NCBI RefSeq assembly: GCF_900114705.1
Contig: NZ_FOTW01000021.1
Span: forward strand, 62,001 to 126,000
From: Rugamonas rubra
Lineage (GTDB): Bacteria > Pseudomonadota > Gammaproteobacteria > Burkholderiales > Burkholderiaceae_D
Direction of reading: 5' to 3'
Length of the DNA: 64,000 nucleotides
The notes under the pieces were generated by a model, which worked only from the letters and a program-made list of their open reading frames with translations, was not told the DNA's origin and did no database searches. This document shows positions 27,838 to 36,075 of the stretch, in pieces. Positions within the stretch are counted from its first letter, which is position 1; each line of letters begins with the position of its first letter. The translations under genes and the position numbers were made by a program.

Positions 27838-28749
27838 TCAGTCGGCCCGCTCCCAGGGCGGCACGCCGGCGAACTCGGCGACCAGGAAATCGATCATCAC
27901 CCTGACCTTGGCGCCCAGCTGGCGCCGGCTCGGATACACCGCCAGCACGTCGATGTCGGGCAGACGGTAGTCGGGCAGCAGTGGCACCAGGCGGCCGGCG
28001 CGCACGTCGGCGCCGACCAGGAAGCTGGGTTGCCAGATCACCCCCAGGCCGTCGAGGGCGGCGGCGCGGGCGGTGTCGCCGTTGTTGGTGTGCATCACGC
28101 AGCGCACCGTGACCGGATGGGGCCGGCCGGCGGCGTCGCTGAACTGCCACTCGTCGACGCTGGCGGCGTAGCGGTAGCCGATGCAGCGGTGGCCGAGCAG
28201 CGCGGCCGGGGTGGCCGGCGCGCCGTGCTCGGCCAGGTAGGCCGGCGCGGCGCAGACGATGTTGCGCGAGGTGGCCAGCCGGCGCGCCACGTTGCTGCTG
28301 GCGCCGGCGCGCGAGATGCGCACCGCCAGGTCGTAGCCGTCCTCGACCAGGTCGACCACGCGGTCGCCCAGCGATACGTCGAGCTCGATTTCGGGATACA
28401 GGCGCATGAACTTGGCCCACAGCGGCGCCAGCTGCAACACGCCGAAGCTGAGCGGCGCGTTCAGGCGCAGCAGGCCGCGCGGCCGCAGCGTCGCCGAGCA
28501 GACCGCCGCCTCGGCCTCGGCGACGTCGTCGAGGATGCCCTTGGCGCGCTCGAACAGCGCCTCGCCGCTGGGCGTCAGCGACATCTTGCGCGAACTGCGG
28601 TTGAGCAGGCGGGTCTGCAGGTGGGCTTCGAGTTCGCCGATATAGCGGGTGACGTTGGCCGGCGAGGTGGCGAGCGCCTCGGCGGCGCGGGCGAAGCCGT
28701 CCTTGCGGACCACTTCGACGAACACTTCCAAGGCGCGCAATCGGTCCAT
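27838..28749 (-). CDS. LysR family transcriptional regulator
   Basis: This 303-residue LTTR has an N-terminal helix-turn-helix (LEVFVEVVRKDGFARAAEAL, then TRYIGELEAHLQTRLLNRSSRKMSLT, residues 7-60) and a periplasmic-binding-like effector domain (about 90-300). I choose the ATG at 28749 (MDRLRALEVF), the family's usual start; the open frame upstream is not LTTR-like. No divergent partner gene exists, since both neighbours are on the same strand, so the target is not evident. The effector domain resembles the CrgA/DsdC-like group acting on small aromatic or unknown ligands, with low certainty. Confidence 0.93.
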   Translation of the reverse strand: MDRLRALEVFVEVVRKDGFARAAEALATSPANVTRYIGELEAHLQTRLLNRSSRKMSLTPSGEALFERAKGILDDVAEAEAAVCSATLRPRGLLRLNAPLSFGVLQLAPLWAKFMRLYPEIELDVSLGDRVVDLVEDGYDLAVRISRAGASSNVARRLATSRNIVCAAPAYLAEHGAPATPAALLGHRCIGYRYAASVDEWQFSDAAGRPHPVTVRCVMHTNNGDTARAAALDGLGVIWQPSFLVGADVRAGRLVPLLPDYRLPDIDVLAVYPSRRQLGAKVRVMIDFLVAEFAGVPPWERAD

Positions 28750-28778
28750 GGCGTTCGCTCGGCGACGGCGCGGGGCGC

Positions 28779-29210
28779 CTAGTAGCGGCTCAGGCCGACG
28801 CTGGGCGGGGCGATGACTTCCTTGAGCATGCGGCTGGCGCTCAATTCGTTGGCGGTGGCCGGGCTGTTCAGCGCGCTGGCCTGGCGATACATGGTTTCCA
28901 GATTGACGGCGGCCCGGCTGTCGCCGGCGCGGGCGGCGCGCTCGAGCAGGCGCACGGCCTCGCCGTGCTTGGACGGGTCGGCCTGGTAGCGCAGCGCCAG
29001 TTCGCGCTGGGCCACCGGCGAGCCCTGCTCGGCCCATTCGCGCAGACGGCGCTCGGCGGCGCTCTGGCCGACCGGGCCGATGTGCAGCGCGGCGGCCTCG
29101 ATCACGTTGGCCGGCGGCATGGCGTCCTCATGCGCCTGGCAGGCGATCAGGGCGCCCACCGCCACCAGCAGCGACGACACCAGCAAACCCGACTTGTTGA
29201 ATAATTCCAT
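28779..29210 (-). CDS. Small exported protein with TPR/Sel1-like helical repeats
   Basis: This 143-residue protein has an N-terminal hydrophobic segment (MELFNKSGLLVSSLLVAVGALIAC, residues 1-24) whose Cys24 could be a lipidation site, although the -3 to -1 residues (LIA) fit a lipobox only loosely. The rest is helical. SPVAQRELALRYQADPSKHGEAVRLLERAARAGDSRAAVNL looks like one and a half Sel1/TPR repeats. I start at the ATG at 29210, which puts the signal at the N terminus. A strong sigma-70 promoter lies about 80 bases upstream. No homologue is recognised; the function is unknown. Confidence 0.75.
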   Translation of the reverse strand: MELFNKSGLLVSSLLVAVGALIACQAHEDAMPPANVIEAAALHIGPVGQSAAERRLREWAEQGSPVAQRELALRYQADPSKHGEAVRLLERAARAGDSRAAVNLETMYRQASALNSPATANELSASRMLKEVIAPPSVGLSRY

Positions 29211-29586
29211 GTACTTGTAACCTTTAGTTGACACCAGAGCGTGCCGCATCGCGTGTGGCGGACGGTTCGGCCGCGACGCGGCGCACCATTATACTTGCAG
29301 TATGGAAAATTGCAAAATACGCAATCTTGCCTCCGGTTCGAGCCGGCGCCGGCGCCGGGCGCGGCGGCCGTTTCGGCCATAACGGTGGCGATCTTAGCAT
29401 GAACAAATCGGCACACCGTGGACGGACGCCCGTTTCGCTGTAACAAGTGTAACCATTCGTTAACGCTGTATCGGCGCCGAGACAGTGGATGAATTCCCGC
29501 ACTGCAACATCCAGTTTAATTCATAAAAGCTGAATATCCCACCCGTTTTCACGCGGTAGATCAAGTATTCGGTGATAGCCCGGGCA
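29211..29586. other. 376-base intergenic region upstream of the small exported protein
   Basis: There is no gene here. The region is more A/T-rich than its surroundings and carries the minus-strand promoter listed at 29288-29315. A short direct repetition of TTGCA-type words (29295-29335) flanks the promoter. No terminator for the Hpt gene is obvious. Confidence 0.5.
29288..29315 (-). promoter_or_regulatory. Sigma-70 promoter for the small exported protein
   Basis: On the minus strand TTGCAA (29315-29310) is followed, after 16 bases, by a perfect TATAAT (29293-29288). Transcription would begin near 29281, about 70 bases before the ATG at 29210. The -35 element matches four of six consensus positions. 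Confidence 0.65.
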
Positions 29587-29967
29587 CTAGGCCGCCGCCA
29601 GCCAGCCGGCGGCGGCACCGAGTAACAAGTGGTACTCGGCGGAAACCTCGCCGAACAAGCGGTCGAGCTCGTCCAGGCGGCCTTCGTTGAGCGCCTGCTC
29701 GAGCGCCAGCGCGCTGACGACGAAGCGTTTGGCGCCGAGCGAACCGAGCGAGCCGCGCAGGCTGTGCAGGATCTTGCCGGCCGCCGCGTAGCGTTGCTCG
29801 GCCAGTGCGGCGGCGGCGGCCAGCAGCGGCGCGTCGCCGTCGGCGCAGGCGTCGCCGACGATCTTGGCCACGGTGGCGCGGCCCTTGGCGTCGCCGCCCA
29901 TGTAGTTGAGCAGCGTGTCGACGTTGAAAACCGCGGCGCCGGCGGCAGCGGCGAGTGGATCTGGCAT
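29587..29967 (-). CDS. Hpt (histidine phosphotransfer) domain protein
   Basis: This 126-residue all-helical protein has the Hpt signature KILHSLRGSLGSLGAKR. His68 is the predicted phosphorylated residue, and the following Gly-Ser pair and LGA are as in ArcB/BarA Hpt domains. Otherwise it is an Ala/Leu-rich four-helix bundle. It stands alone, without receiver or kinase domains, and is divergent from the GAF histidine kinase at 30145. It probably relays phosphate in a multi-step pathway, perhaps with that kinase or with the REC domains of the EAL protein at 41964; both pairings are inferred. A GGAG lies about ten bases before the start at 29967. Confidence 0.85.
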   Translation of the reverse strand: MPDPLAAAAGAAVFNVDTLLNYMGGDAKGRATVAKIVGDACADGDAPLLAAAAALAEQRYAAAGKILHSLRGSLGSLGAKRFVVSALALEQALNEGRLDELDRLFGEVSAEYHLLLGAAAGWLAAA

Positions 29968-30060
29968 GGCGTGCTCCAAGAAGAGTTGCAAAATTGCATA
30001 ATAGAACAGCATTTTACCGTGCCGCCGCGCCGTCCCGGCGGGCGGCGCGGCTTGGCGGCG

Positions 30061-30066
30061 TATAAT
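30061..30066 (+). promoter_or_regulatory. Candidate -10 element for the histidine kinase gene
   Basis: A perfect TATAAT lies 79 bases before the GTG start at 30145. No good -35 hexamer lies 16-18 bases upstream, where the sequence is GC-rich, so this is only a candidate. The opposite strand carries TATTAT (30003-29998) toward the Hpt gene. Confidence 0.4.
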
Positions 30067-30144
30067 GGCCCGGTGGCTGGCCTGCGGCGGCGGCCCAATC
30101 CAGAGCGGCGCCCCGGCCCCGCTTGCTGATGCGAAGGACAGCCA

Positions 30145-31521
30145 GTGGCTTACCAATCCCACGAGATACCAGAGAACTTTCTGGCGAAATGGCAGGACAC
30201 CACCAACGTCATGGCCGACATCTTCGACGTTCCCGCCGGCTTGATCATGCGGGTGCTGCCCAGCCAGATCGAGGTGCTGGTCTCGGCCCACAAGCCGGGC
30301 AACCCCTACGAGGCGGACGAGAAGGCCAAGCTGAACACCGGCCTGTACTGCGAAACCGTGATGGCCAGCCGCGCCTTGTTGCACGTCCCCAACGCACTGC
30401 ACGACCCCCACTGGGAAAACAATCCCGACGTCGCCCTGAACATGGTGTCCTACCTCGGCTTGCCGCTGCTCTGGCCGGACGACGAGGTGTTCGGCACGAT
30501 CTGCGTGTTGGACAACAAGACCCGCAATTTCCGCGATAAATACGTCGAATTGTTGTGGGAGATCAAAAAAAGCATCGAAAGCGACTTCAAGTTGATCGAG
30601 CAGCAGGAGCGCCTGCTGGCCTCCAACGCCGAACTGCTCGCCGCCATCGCGCAACAGAAGAGCGACGCCGCCAAGCTACAACAGAGCAACGAGCAACTGA
30701 ACCTGGCGCTGAGCACGCTGACCCGCATGCAGGCCGAGCTGCTGCGCTCGGAGAAGAACGCCGCGCTCGGCTCGCTGGTGGCCGGCGTCTCGCACGAGCT
30801 CAACACGCCGATCGGCAACAGCCTGATGGCGGCCAGCACGCTGCAGTTCCACGTCGAGGAGTTCGCCGGCCAGATGGAGCAGGGCCTCACCCGCGGCCAG
30901 ATGCGCGAGTTCGTCCAGACCGTCCACCAAGGCAGCGACATCCTGATGCGCAGCCTGGGCCAGGCCGCCAAGCTGGTCGGCAGCTTCAAGCAGGTCGCCG
31001 TCGACCAGGCCAGCATGAGCCGGCGCAGCTTCAACCTGGCCGCCACCGTCGACGCCATCCTGGCCGCGCTGGCGCCGGCCATCCGCGACAGCGGCCAGCA
31101 GGTGCGCAGCACGATCGCGCCCGACATCGTGCTCGACAGCTGCCCCGGCGCCCTCGGCCACGTCCTCAGCAACCTGCTCGACAACGCCCTGCAACACGCC
31201 TTCGTCGACGGCGCCAGCGGCTGCATCAGCATCGCCGCCGAGCCGGACACGGGGCAGGGCGTGGTGTTGCGCGTCAGCGACGACGGCGTCGGCATCCCGC
31301 AAGCCGACCTGGGCCGTGTCTTCGACCCCTTCTTCACCACCCGCCTGGGGCACGGCGGCAGCGGCCTGGGCCTGCACATCGCCTACAACCTGGTGACCAC
31401 GGCGCTGCGCGGCAGCATCGAAGTCAGCAGCGCGCCCGGCCTGGGCGCCTGCTTCACCCTGACCCTGCCGCAGCTGACCCTGGCGCCGGGCGGCAACGCC
31501 GCCGTCGACAGCGCCGCCTGA
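30145..31521 (+). CDS. GAF-domain sensor histidine kinase, soluble
   Basis: This 458-residue kinase has no membrane segment. A GAF domain spans about residues 15-145 (VLVSAHKPGNPY, GLYCETVM, YLGLPLLWPDDEVFGTICVLD), then a coiled coil (150-205), a HisKA-like dimerisation domain with His217 in GVSHELNTPIG, and an HATPase domain (330-445) with N box LLDNALQHA, G1 DDGVGI, F box FDPFFTT and G2 GGSGLGLHI. It lacks a receiver domain. The start is a GTG with AAGGA eight to nine bases upstream. It is divergent from the Hpt gene and convergent with the Anbu gene. The sensed ligand is cytoplasmic and unknown. Confidence 0.92.
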   Translation: MAYQSHEIPENFLAKWQDTTNVMADIFDVPAGLIMRVLPSQIEVLVSAHKPGNPYEADEKAKLNTGLYCETVMASRALLHVPNALHDPHWENNPDVALNMVSYLGLPLLWPDDEVFGTICVLDNKTRNFRDKYVELLWEIKKSIESDFKLIEQQERLLASNAELLAAIAQQKSDAAKLQQSNEQLNLALSTLTRMQAELLRSEKNAALGSLVAGVSHELNTPIGNSLMAASTLQFHVEEFAGQMEQGLTRGQMREFVQTVHQGSDILMRSLGQAAKLVGSFKQVAVDQASMSRRSFNLAATVDAILAALAPAIRDSGQQVRSTIAPDIVLDSCPGALGHVLSNLLDNALQHAFVDGASGCISIAAEPDTGQGVVLRVSDDGVGIPQADLGRVFDPFFTTRLGHGGSGLGLHIAYNLVTTALRGSIEVSSAPGLGACFTLTLPQLTLAPGGNAAVDSAA

Positions 31522-31550
31522 GCGCCGTCCGGGCGCGGCCGGCGCGCCGG

Positions 31551-32426
31551 CTACGGCTGGCCGGCGCCGAACTGTTGCGCCAGCGTTTGCAGCGGCGCGC
31601 CGGCCTGGCCGCTGGACGGCGCCTGGCCGGGCGGCGCCAGCCGCACCGGCGCGCTGCCCAGTTTGGCCGACGACAGCACGTTGCTGGTGGCGTCGGCGGC
31701 GGCGTTCCAGACCGGATCGGCTAGCCCCTCGAAGACGTGCTTGAGCTGCTGGCCCCAGCTGCTGCGGATCATTTGGAAATACTGGTTGCGTTCGTCGATG
31801 GTGGCGAAGCGGGTCACCGCCAGCGTGTCGTTCTCGTACACCAGCAGGTCCAGCGGCAGGCCGACCGAGACGTTCGAGCGCAAGGTCGAGTCCATCGAGA
31901 TCAGCGCGCACTTGGCCGCCTCGTCGAGCGAGGTGGCCGGCGTCACCACGCGGTCGAGGATGGGCTTGCCATACTTCGCCTCGCCGATCTGGAAATAGGT
32001 GTTCTCGTTCTGCGACTCGATGAAGTTGCCGGCCGAATAGATCTGGAACAGCCGGCAGCGCTCGCCCTTGACCTGGCCGCCGAAGAGGATGCCGACGTTG
32101 AACTCGATGCCGAACTCGGCCAGCGCCTTGGCGTCGCGCGCGTGCACCGTGCGCACCGCCTCGCCGACGATGCGGGCCGCCTCGTACATGTTCGCCGCGT
32201 TCCACACGCTGACGCCGTCGGCGCCGACGTGCTCGGCCACCAGTTGGCGGATCGACTGCGAAATCGACAGGTTGCCGGCGGTCATCATGACCATCATCCG
32301 CTCGCCCGGCTGCTCGAACACGTTCAGCTTGCGGAAGGTGCCGACCTGGTCGACCCCGGCGTTGGTGCGCGAATCGGACAGAAACACCAGCCCGGCGTCG
32401 AGGCGCATGCCTACACAATAAGTCAT
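31551..32426 (-). CDS. Anbu, bacterial proteasome-related peptidase
   Basis: This 291-residue protein of the Ntn-hydrolase fold is related to proteasome beta subunits. MTYCVGMRLDAGLVFLSDSR begins the domain, with Thr2 as the expected nucleophile after Met removal. MMVMMTAGNLSIS and ALISMDSTLRSNVSVG are later Anbu signatures. The C-terminal 40 residues are Pro/Gly/Ala-rich and look disordered. It is the last gene of the classic four-gene operon ATP-grasp, alpha-E, transglutaminase, Anbu. Its protease activity and substrates remain poorly defined for the family, though it is thought to act on peptides made or cut by its operon partners. Confidence 0.93.
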   Translation of the reverse strand: MTYCVGMRLDAGLVFLSDSRTNAGVDQVGTFRKLNVFEQPGERMMVMMTAGNLSISQSIRQLVAEHVGADGVSVWNAANMYEAARIVGEAVRTVHARDAKALAEFGIEFNVGILFGGQVKGERCRLFQIYSAGNFIESQNENTYFQIGEAKYGKPILDRVVTPATSLDEAAKCALISMDSTLRSNVSVGLPLDLLVYENDTLAVTRFATIDERNQYFQMIRSSWGQQLKHVFEGLADPVWNAAADATSNVLSSAKLGSAPVRLAPPGQAPSSGQAGAPLQTLAQQFGAGQP

Positions 32427-32535
32427 GGTGGAAACTTGAAAAGGTAAAAAGGTGATTCTACCGCAGCGCCGTCCGCCGCCGGGCGAAACCCCGGCCGCGC
32501 CGCTGCCTGTGCCCGGCCGGCGCGCCGCCGCGGCC

Positions 32536-33339
32536 TCACTGCTGCACGATCTGCACGTCGACGCTGAGCGACTCGGTGCCGCCGCCCCGGCGCACGCCGC
32601 GGATCGGCGCCGCCGAGTCGTAGTCGCGGCCCACCGCCAGGCGGCAATAGGCGTCCGTCATCAAGCGCGCGTGGGTCACGTCGATGCTGACCCAGCCGGC
32701 ATAGTCGCGGTCCTCGGCCCAGGCGTCGACCCAGGCGTGGCTGGCGGCGTGGTCGCTGGTCTCCGGGTCGATGTAGCCGGACACGTAGCGCGCCGGAATG
32801 CCGTGGGCGTGGCAGCAGGCCAGGAACAGGTGGGCGTGGTCCTGGCACACGCCCTGGCCCAGCGCCAGCGCCTCGCTGGCCGTGCTGGTGACGGCGGTCG
32901 CACCGCTTTGGTAGCGCACCGCACCAAAAATGTGCTCGGCCAGCAGCATCAGGTGGCGGGTCTGCGCCTTGCCGTCCGGCAGGCAGGCGGCGGCCAGCTC
33001 GAGGATCGCCGGCGTCGCCGCCGTCAAATGGGTGGCCACCGTGAACACCAGCGGCGACAGCGCCTCGGCGCCGCCCATCCGCCCCTGCGGCGGACAACTG
33101 GTCTCCACCAGGCCGTGGGCGACGATGGCCAGCGACTGGTGCGGCTGGGTCAGGGTCAGCATGTGCGACTGGTTGGCATAGGCGTCGGCGTAGGCCTGCA
33201 CGTGGCCCGGCGTGCCCAGGCTCCACGACAGCACGTGCTGCTGCGCCTCGACGCGCGGCGTCAGGTGCAGCTGTTGGATGGTGTAGGCCAGCGGCGTGCT
33301 GTAGGCATACCGGGTCTCATGGCGGATAGAAAGTCGCAT
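32536..33339 (-). CDS. Transglutaminase-like cysteine peptidase, Anbu operon
   Basis: This 267-residue protein has an N-terminal beta-rich region (YAYSTPLAYTIQQLHLTPR) and a transglutaminase-like core. The triad is visible as Cys165 in GVCQDHAH, His201 in ASHAWVDA and Asp220 in VSIDVTHA. I use the ATG at 33339; a TTG nine codons upstream is possible but would overlap the preceding gene more. It sits 17 bases after the alpha-E gene and 109 bases before Anbu. It is a cytoplasmic peptidase or transamidase of the circularly conserved Anbu module. Confidence 0.93.
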   Translation of the reverse strand: MRLSIRHETRYAYSTPLAYTIQQLHLTPRVEAQQHVLSWSLGTPGHVQAYADAYANQSHMLTLTQPHQSLAIVAHGLVETSCPPQGRMGGAEALSPLVFTVATHLTAATPAILELAAACLPDGKAQTRHLMLLAEHIFGAVRYQSGATAVTSTASEALALGQGVCQDHAHLFLACCHAHGIPARYVSGYIDPETSDHAASHAWVDAWAEDRDYAGWVSIDVTHARLMTDAYCRLAVGRDYDSAAPIRGVRRGGGTESLSVDVQIVQQ

Positions 33340-33355
33340 CGCGTGGCCTTTGTCG

Positions 33356-34306
33356 TCAAGCCGCAAGCGGCACCAGGAAATCGCGGCTGACGCGGTTGCC
33401 CAGTTCGTAGATGTTCTGCAGGAAGGCGGTCAGCGTGTCGTGCAGGCCGGCCTTGAGGATGTCGTCGATGTTGCCGAACTGTAGCTCGGCGTGCAGCTTG
33501 CCGGCGCAGCGCTCGGTGTCGGCCGACAGGTCGTTGCGCACCATGCGCAGGTTGTTGAGCACCTCGTCCATGCAGGCCAACAGCGAGCGCGGCATGTCGG
33601 CGCGCAGCATCAGCAGCTCGGCGATGCGGCCCGGCGTGATCACGTCGCGGTAGACCTTGCGGTAGATCTCGAAGCCGGACACCGAGCGCAGCAGCGCCGC
33701 CCAGTAGTAGAAGTCGCGCTGCGACATCTCCTCGCCCGGCGCGCTCCGCTTGGCGCCGTGGAACTTCACGTCGAGGATGCGCGCGGTGTTGTCGGCGCGC
33801 TCCAAAAAGGTGCCCAGGCGGATGAAATGCACCGCCTCGTCGCGCAGCATGGTGCCCAGGGTGACGCCGCGCGACAAATGCGAGCGGTACTTGACCCATT
33901 CGAAGAACTGGCTGGGGTCGTGTTGCAGCACGCCGTCGGCCAGCCGCTTGTTCAGGTCCAGCCAGGTCTGGTTCTGCGTCTCCCACACCTCGGTGGTCAG
34001 GGTGCCGCGCACGGCGCGGGCGTTCTCGCGCGCCTCGGTCAGGCAGGCGGCGATCGAGGAGGGGTTGTCCGGGTCGCGCACCATGAAGTCGATCACCTCG
34101 CGCGCCAGCGGCGCGGCGTACTTGCGGTCGAAGGCCTCCTGCAGCTCGGAGATGCCGAGCAGGGCGCGCCAGCCGCGCGCGGCGTCCTGCTCGGACTGCG
34201 GCAGCATCGAGGTTTGCACGTTGACGTCGAGCATACGCGCGGTGTTTTCGGCGCGCTCGGTGTAGCGCGCCATCCAGAACAGGTGGTCGGCGGTGCGGCT
34301 CAGCAT
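33356..34306 (-). CDS. Alpha-E domain protein, Anbu operon
   Basis: This 316-residue all-helical protein begins MLSRTADHLFWMARYTERAENTARMLDV, the diagnostic alpha-E start, and repeats the motif later as FLERADNTARILDV. The function is unknown, but the family always travels with the circularly permuted ATP-grasp enzyme and often with transglutaminase and Anbu. The start overlaps the ATP-grasp stop by seven bases, and GGAGG lies eight bases before it. It probably supports peptide modification by the ATP-grasp partner. Confidence 0.94.
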   Translation of the reverse strand: MLSRTADHLFWMARYTERAENTARMLDVNVQTSMLPQSEQDAARGWRALLGISELQEAFDRKYAAPLAREVIDFMVRDPDNPSSIAACLTEARENARAVRGTLTTEVWETQNQTWLDLNKRLADGVLQHDPSQFFEWVKYRSHLSRGVTLGTMLRDEAVHFIRLGTFLERADNTARILDVKFHGAKRSAPGEEMSQRDFYYWAALLRSVSGFEIYRKVYRDVITPGRIAELLMLRADMPRSLLACMDEVLNNLRMVRNDLSADTERCAGKLHAELQFGNIDDILKAGLHDTLTAFLQNIYELGNRVSRDFLVPLAA

Positions 34307-35748
34307 GGTGCGTCCTCCGTGGCTTCGAGTATCCAGGTGTCCTTGGTGCCGCCGCCCTGCGAGGAGTTGACCACCAGCGAGCCTTCCTCCAGGGCGACGC
34401 GGGTCAGCCCGCCCGGCACCATCGAAATGGTTTTGCCCGACAGCACGAACGGGCGCAGGTCGATATGCCGCGGCGCGATGCCGCTCTCGACATAGGTGGG
34501 GCAGGCCGACAGCGCCAGGGTCGGCTGGGCGATGTAGCCGTCCGGCTTGGCGATCAGGCGGGCGCGGAAGTCCTCGATCTGGGCGCGGCTGGCGGCCGGG
34601 CCGACCAGCATGCCGTAGCCGCCGGCGCCGTGCACCTCCTTGACCACCAGCTCCGGCAGGTGGGCCAGGGTGTAGGCCAGGTCCTCGGCCTTGCGGCACT
34701 GGTAGGTCGGCACGTTGTTGAGCACCGGCTCCTCGCTCAGGTAGAACTTGATCATGTCCGGCACGAAGGGGTAGATCGACTTGTCGTCGGCGACGCCGGT
34801 GCCGATGGCGTTGGCCAGCGTGACGCGGCCGGCGCGGTAGACCGACAGCAGGCCCGGCACGCCGAGCGAGGAGTCGGGCCGGAAGGCCAGCGGATCGAGG
34901 AAGTCGTCGTCGAGGCGGCGGTAGATCACGTCGACCCGCTTCGGGCCGTGGGTGGTGCGCATGTAGACGTGGTTGTCGCTGACGAACAAGTCCTTGCCCT
35001 CGACCAGCTCGACGCCCATCTGCTGGGCCAGGAAGGCGTGCTCGAAGTAGGCCGAGTTGTACATGCCCGGCGTCATCACCACCACCGTCGGGTCGTCGAC
35101 GCCCATCGGCGCCACCGAGCGCAGGTTGTCGAGCAACAGGTCGGGGTAGTGGTCGACCGGGGCGATCTTGTTGCGCGCGAACAGCTCGGGGAACAGCCGC
35201 ATCATCATCTTGCGGTCCTCCAGCATGTAGGAGACGCCCGAGGGCACGCGCAAATTGTCCTCCAGCACGTAGAACTCGCCGGCGCCGGCGCGCACGATGT
35301 CGACCCCGGCGATGTGGGCGTAGATGTCCGAGGCCACGGATATGCCCTGCATCTCCGGCCGGTACTGGGCGTTGCGGTAGATCTGCTCGGCCGGGATGAT
35401 GCCGGCCTTGATGATGTTCTGCTCGTGGTAGATGTCGTGGATGAACATGTTGAGCGCCTTGACGCGCTGCACCAGGCCGCGCTGCAACTGCGCCCACTCC
35501 GGCGCCGGGATGATGCGCGGAATCGTGTCGAAGGGAATCAGCCGCTCGGTGCCGGCGCCGTCGCCATACACGGCGAAGGTGATGCCGACGCGGCGGAAGC
35601 TCAAATCGGCCTCGGCGCGCTTGCGGGCGATGGTTTCCGGACTCTGCCGCTGCAACCAGCCGCAGAATTCGCGGTAGTGCTCGCGGATATCGGCGCTGGC
35701 GCGCAGATCCAGGCCGTCACAGGTCATTTCGTTGAAGAATTTGTTCAT
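34300..35748 (-). CDS. Circularly permuted type 2 ATP-grasp protein, Anbu operon
   Basis: This 482-residue enzyme belongs to a rearranged ATP-grasp family thought to ligate amino acids or peptides. Signatures include MFIHDIYHEQNIIKAG, YVLEDNLRVPSGVSYMLEDR, DPTVVVMTPGMYNSAYFEH and VVKEVHGAGGYGMLVGP. The start at 35748 (MNKFFNEMTC) has GGGAAGG seven bases upstream. It leads the operon that ends in Anbu. The likely product is a small peptide that the transglutaminase and Anbu later process; this is an inference from gene order across bacteria. Confidence 0.94.
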   Translation of the reverse strand: MNKFFNEMTCDGLDLRASADIREHYREFCGWLQRQSPETIARKRAEADLSFRRVGITFAVYGDGAGTERLIPFDTIPRIIPAPEWAQLQRGLVQRVKALNMFIHDIYHEQNIIKAGIIPAEQIYRNAQYRPEMQGISVASDIYAHIAGVDIVRAGAGEFYVLEDNLRVPSGVSYMLEDRKMMMRLFPELFARNKIAPVDHYPDLLLDNLRSVAPMGVDDPTVVVMTPGMYNSAYFEHAFLAQQMGVELVEGKDLFVSDNHVYMRTTHGPKRVDVIYRRLDDDFLDPLAFRPDSSLGVPGLLSVYRAGRVTLANAIGTGVADDKSIYPFVPDMIKFYLSEEPVLNNVPTYQCRKAEDLAYTLAHLPELVVKEVHGAGGYGMLVGPAASRAQIEDFRARLIAKPDGYIAQPTLALSACPTYVESGIAPRHIDLRPFVLSGKTISMVPGGLTRVALEEGSLVVNSSQGGGTKDTWILEATEDAPC

Positions 35749-35840
35749 GGTTCGCCTTCCCCCTGTTGTAGCCTTCAATTAGCCTTCTTACCGTCTGTGA
35801 CAATCAAGAACCATGCCAGCGCTGGCGCACCACGCCGGTG

Positions 35841-35879
35841 CGCCAAGGCGGCGCGCCAAGGCGGCGCGCCAAGGCGGGG
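35841..35879. repeat. Tandem 13-base repeat, three copies plus a partial
   Basis: The unit CGCCAAGGCGGCG occurs at 35841-35853 and 35854-35866 exactly and at 35867-35879 with one change (GGG at the end). A partial fourth copy CGCCAAG follows at 35880. It lies in the Anbu/nor divergent region. Its role is unknown. Confidence 0.85.
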
Positions 35880-35993
35880 CGCCAAGTCCGGCCAATCTTG
35901 TGCCTTGCACGATAGAATATTTGCAAGATTTGCCTTGCCACAATGGTGCGGATCGGCTTACTCTGGTGTCCGTGGGTCCGGGCCACGGAAACG

Positions 35994-36015
35994 AAATGTC
36001 AAATTTTTTACATTT
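35994..36015. promoter_or_regulatory. Inverted repeat AAATGT-N10-ACATTT upstream of nor genes
   Basis: Two perfect six-base arms separated by ten A/T-rich bases form a dyad 60 bases before the small peptide gene that leads the nor operon. Its position suits an operator for a nitric-oxide-responsive regulator, but it does not match NsrR, NorR or Dnr consensus sites clearly. Confidence 0.4.
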
Positions 36016-36075
36016 GCCCGACGCCGCGCGCCGCCTTGGCGCCCGCCATCCTGCTGTTCCTCTCACGGAGGTCGT

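Larger units (their letters stand above)
35749..36075. other. 327-base divergent region between the Anbu and nor operons
   Basis: The region holds the control signals of both operons. It contains a tandem 13-base repeat (35841-35879), an A/T-rich segment around 35905-35935 and an inverted repeat at 35994-36015. TTGCCA (35935-35940) followed by TACTCT (35959-35964) is a possible but weak plus-strand promoter with an 18-base spacer. I found no TTGAT-N4-ATCAA site here. Confidence 0.5.

Noticed and set aside
35800..35812. ATCAA half-site upstream of the nor operon as an Fnr/Dnr box
   Set aside because: The other half (TCTGT) does not match TTGAT, so there is no palindrome.
35841..35885. Short CRISPR-like array
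   Set aside because: Units are directly adjacent without spacers and only 13 bases long.
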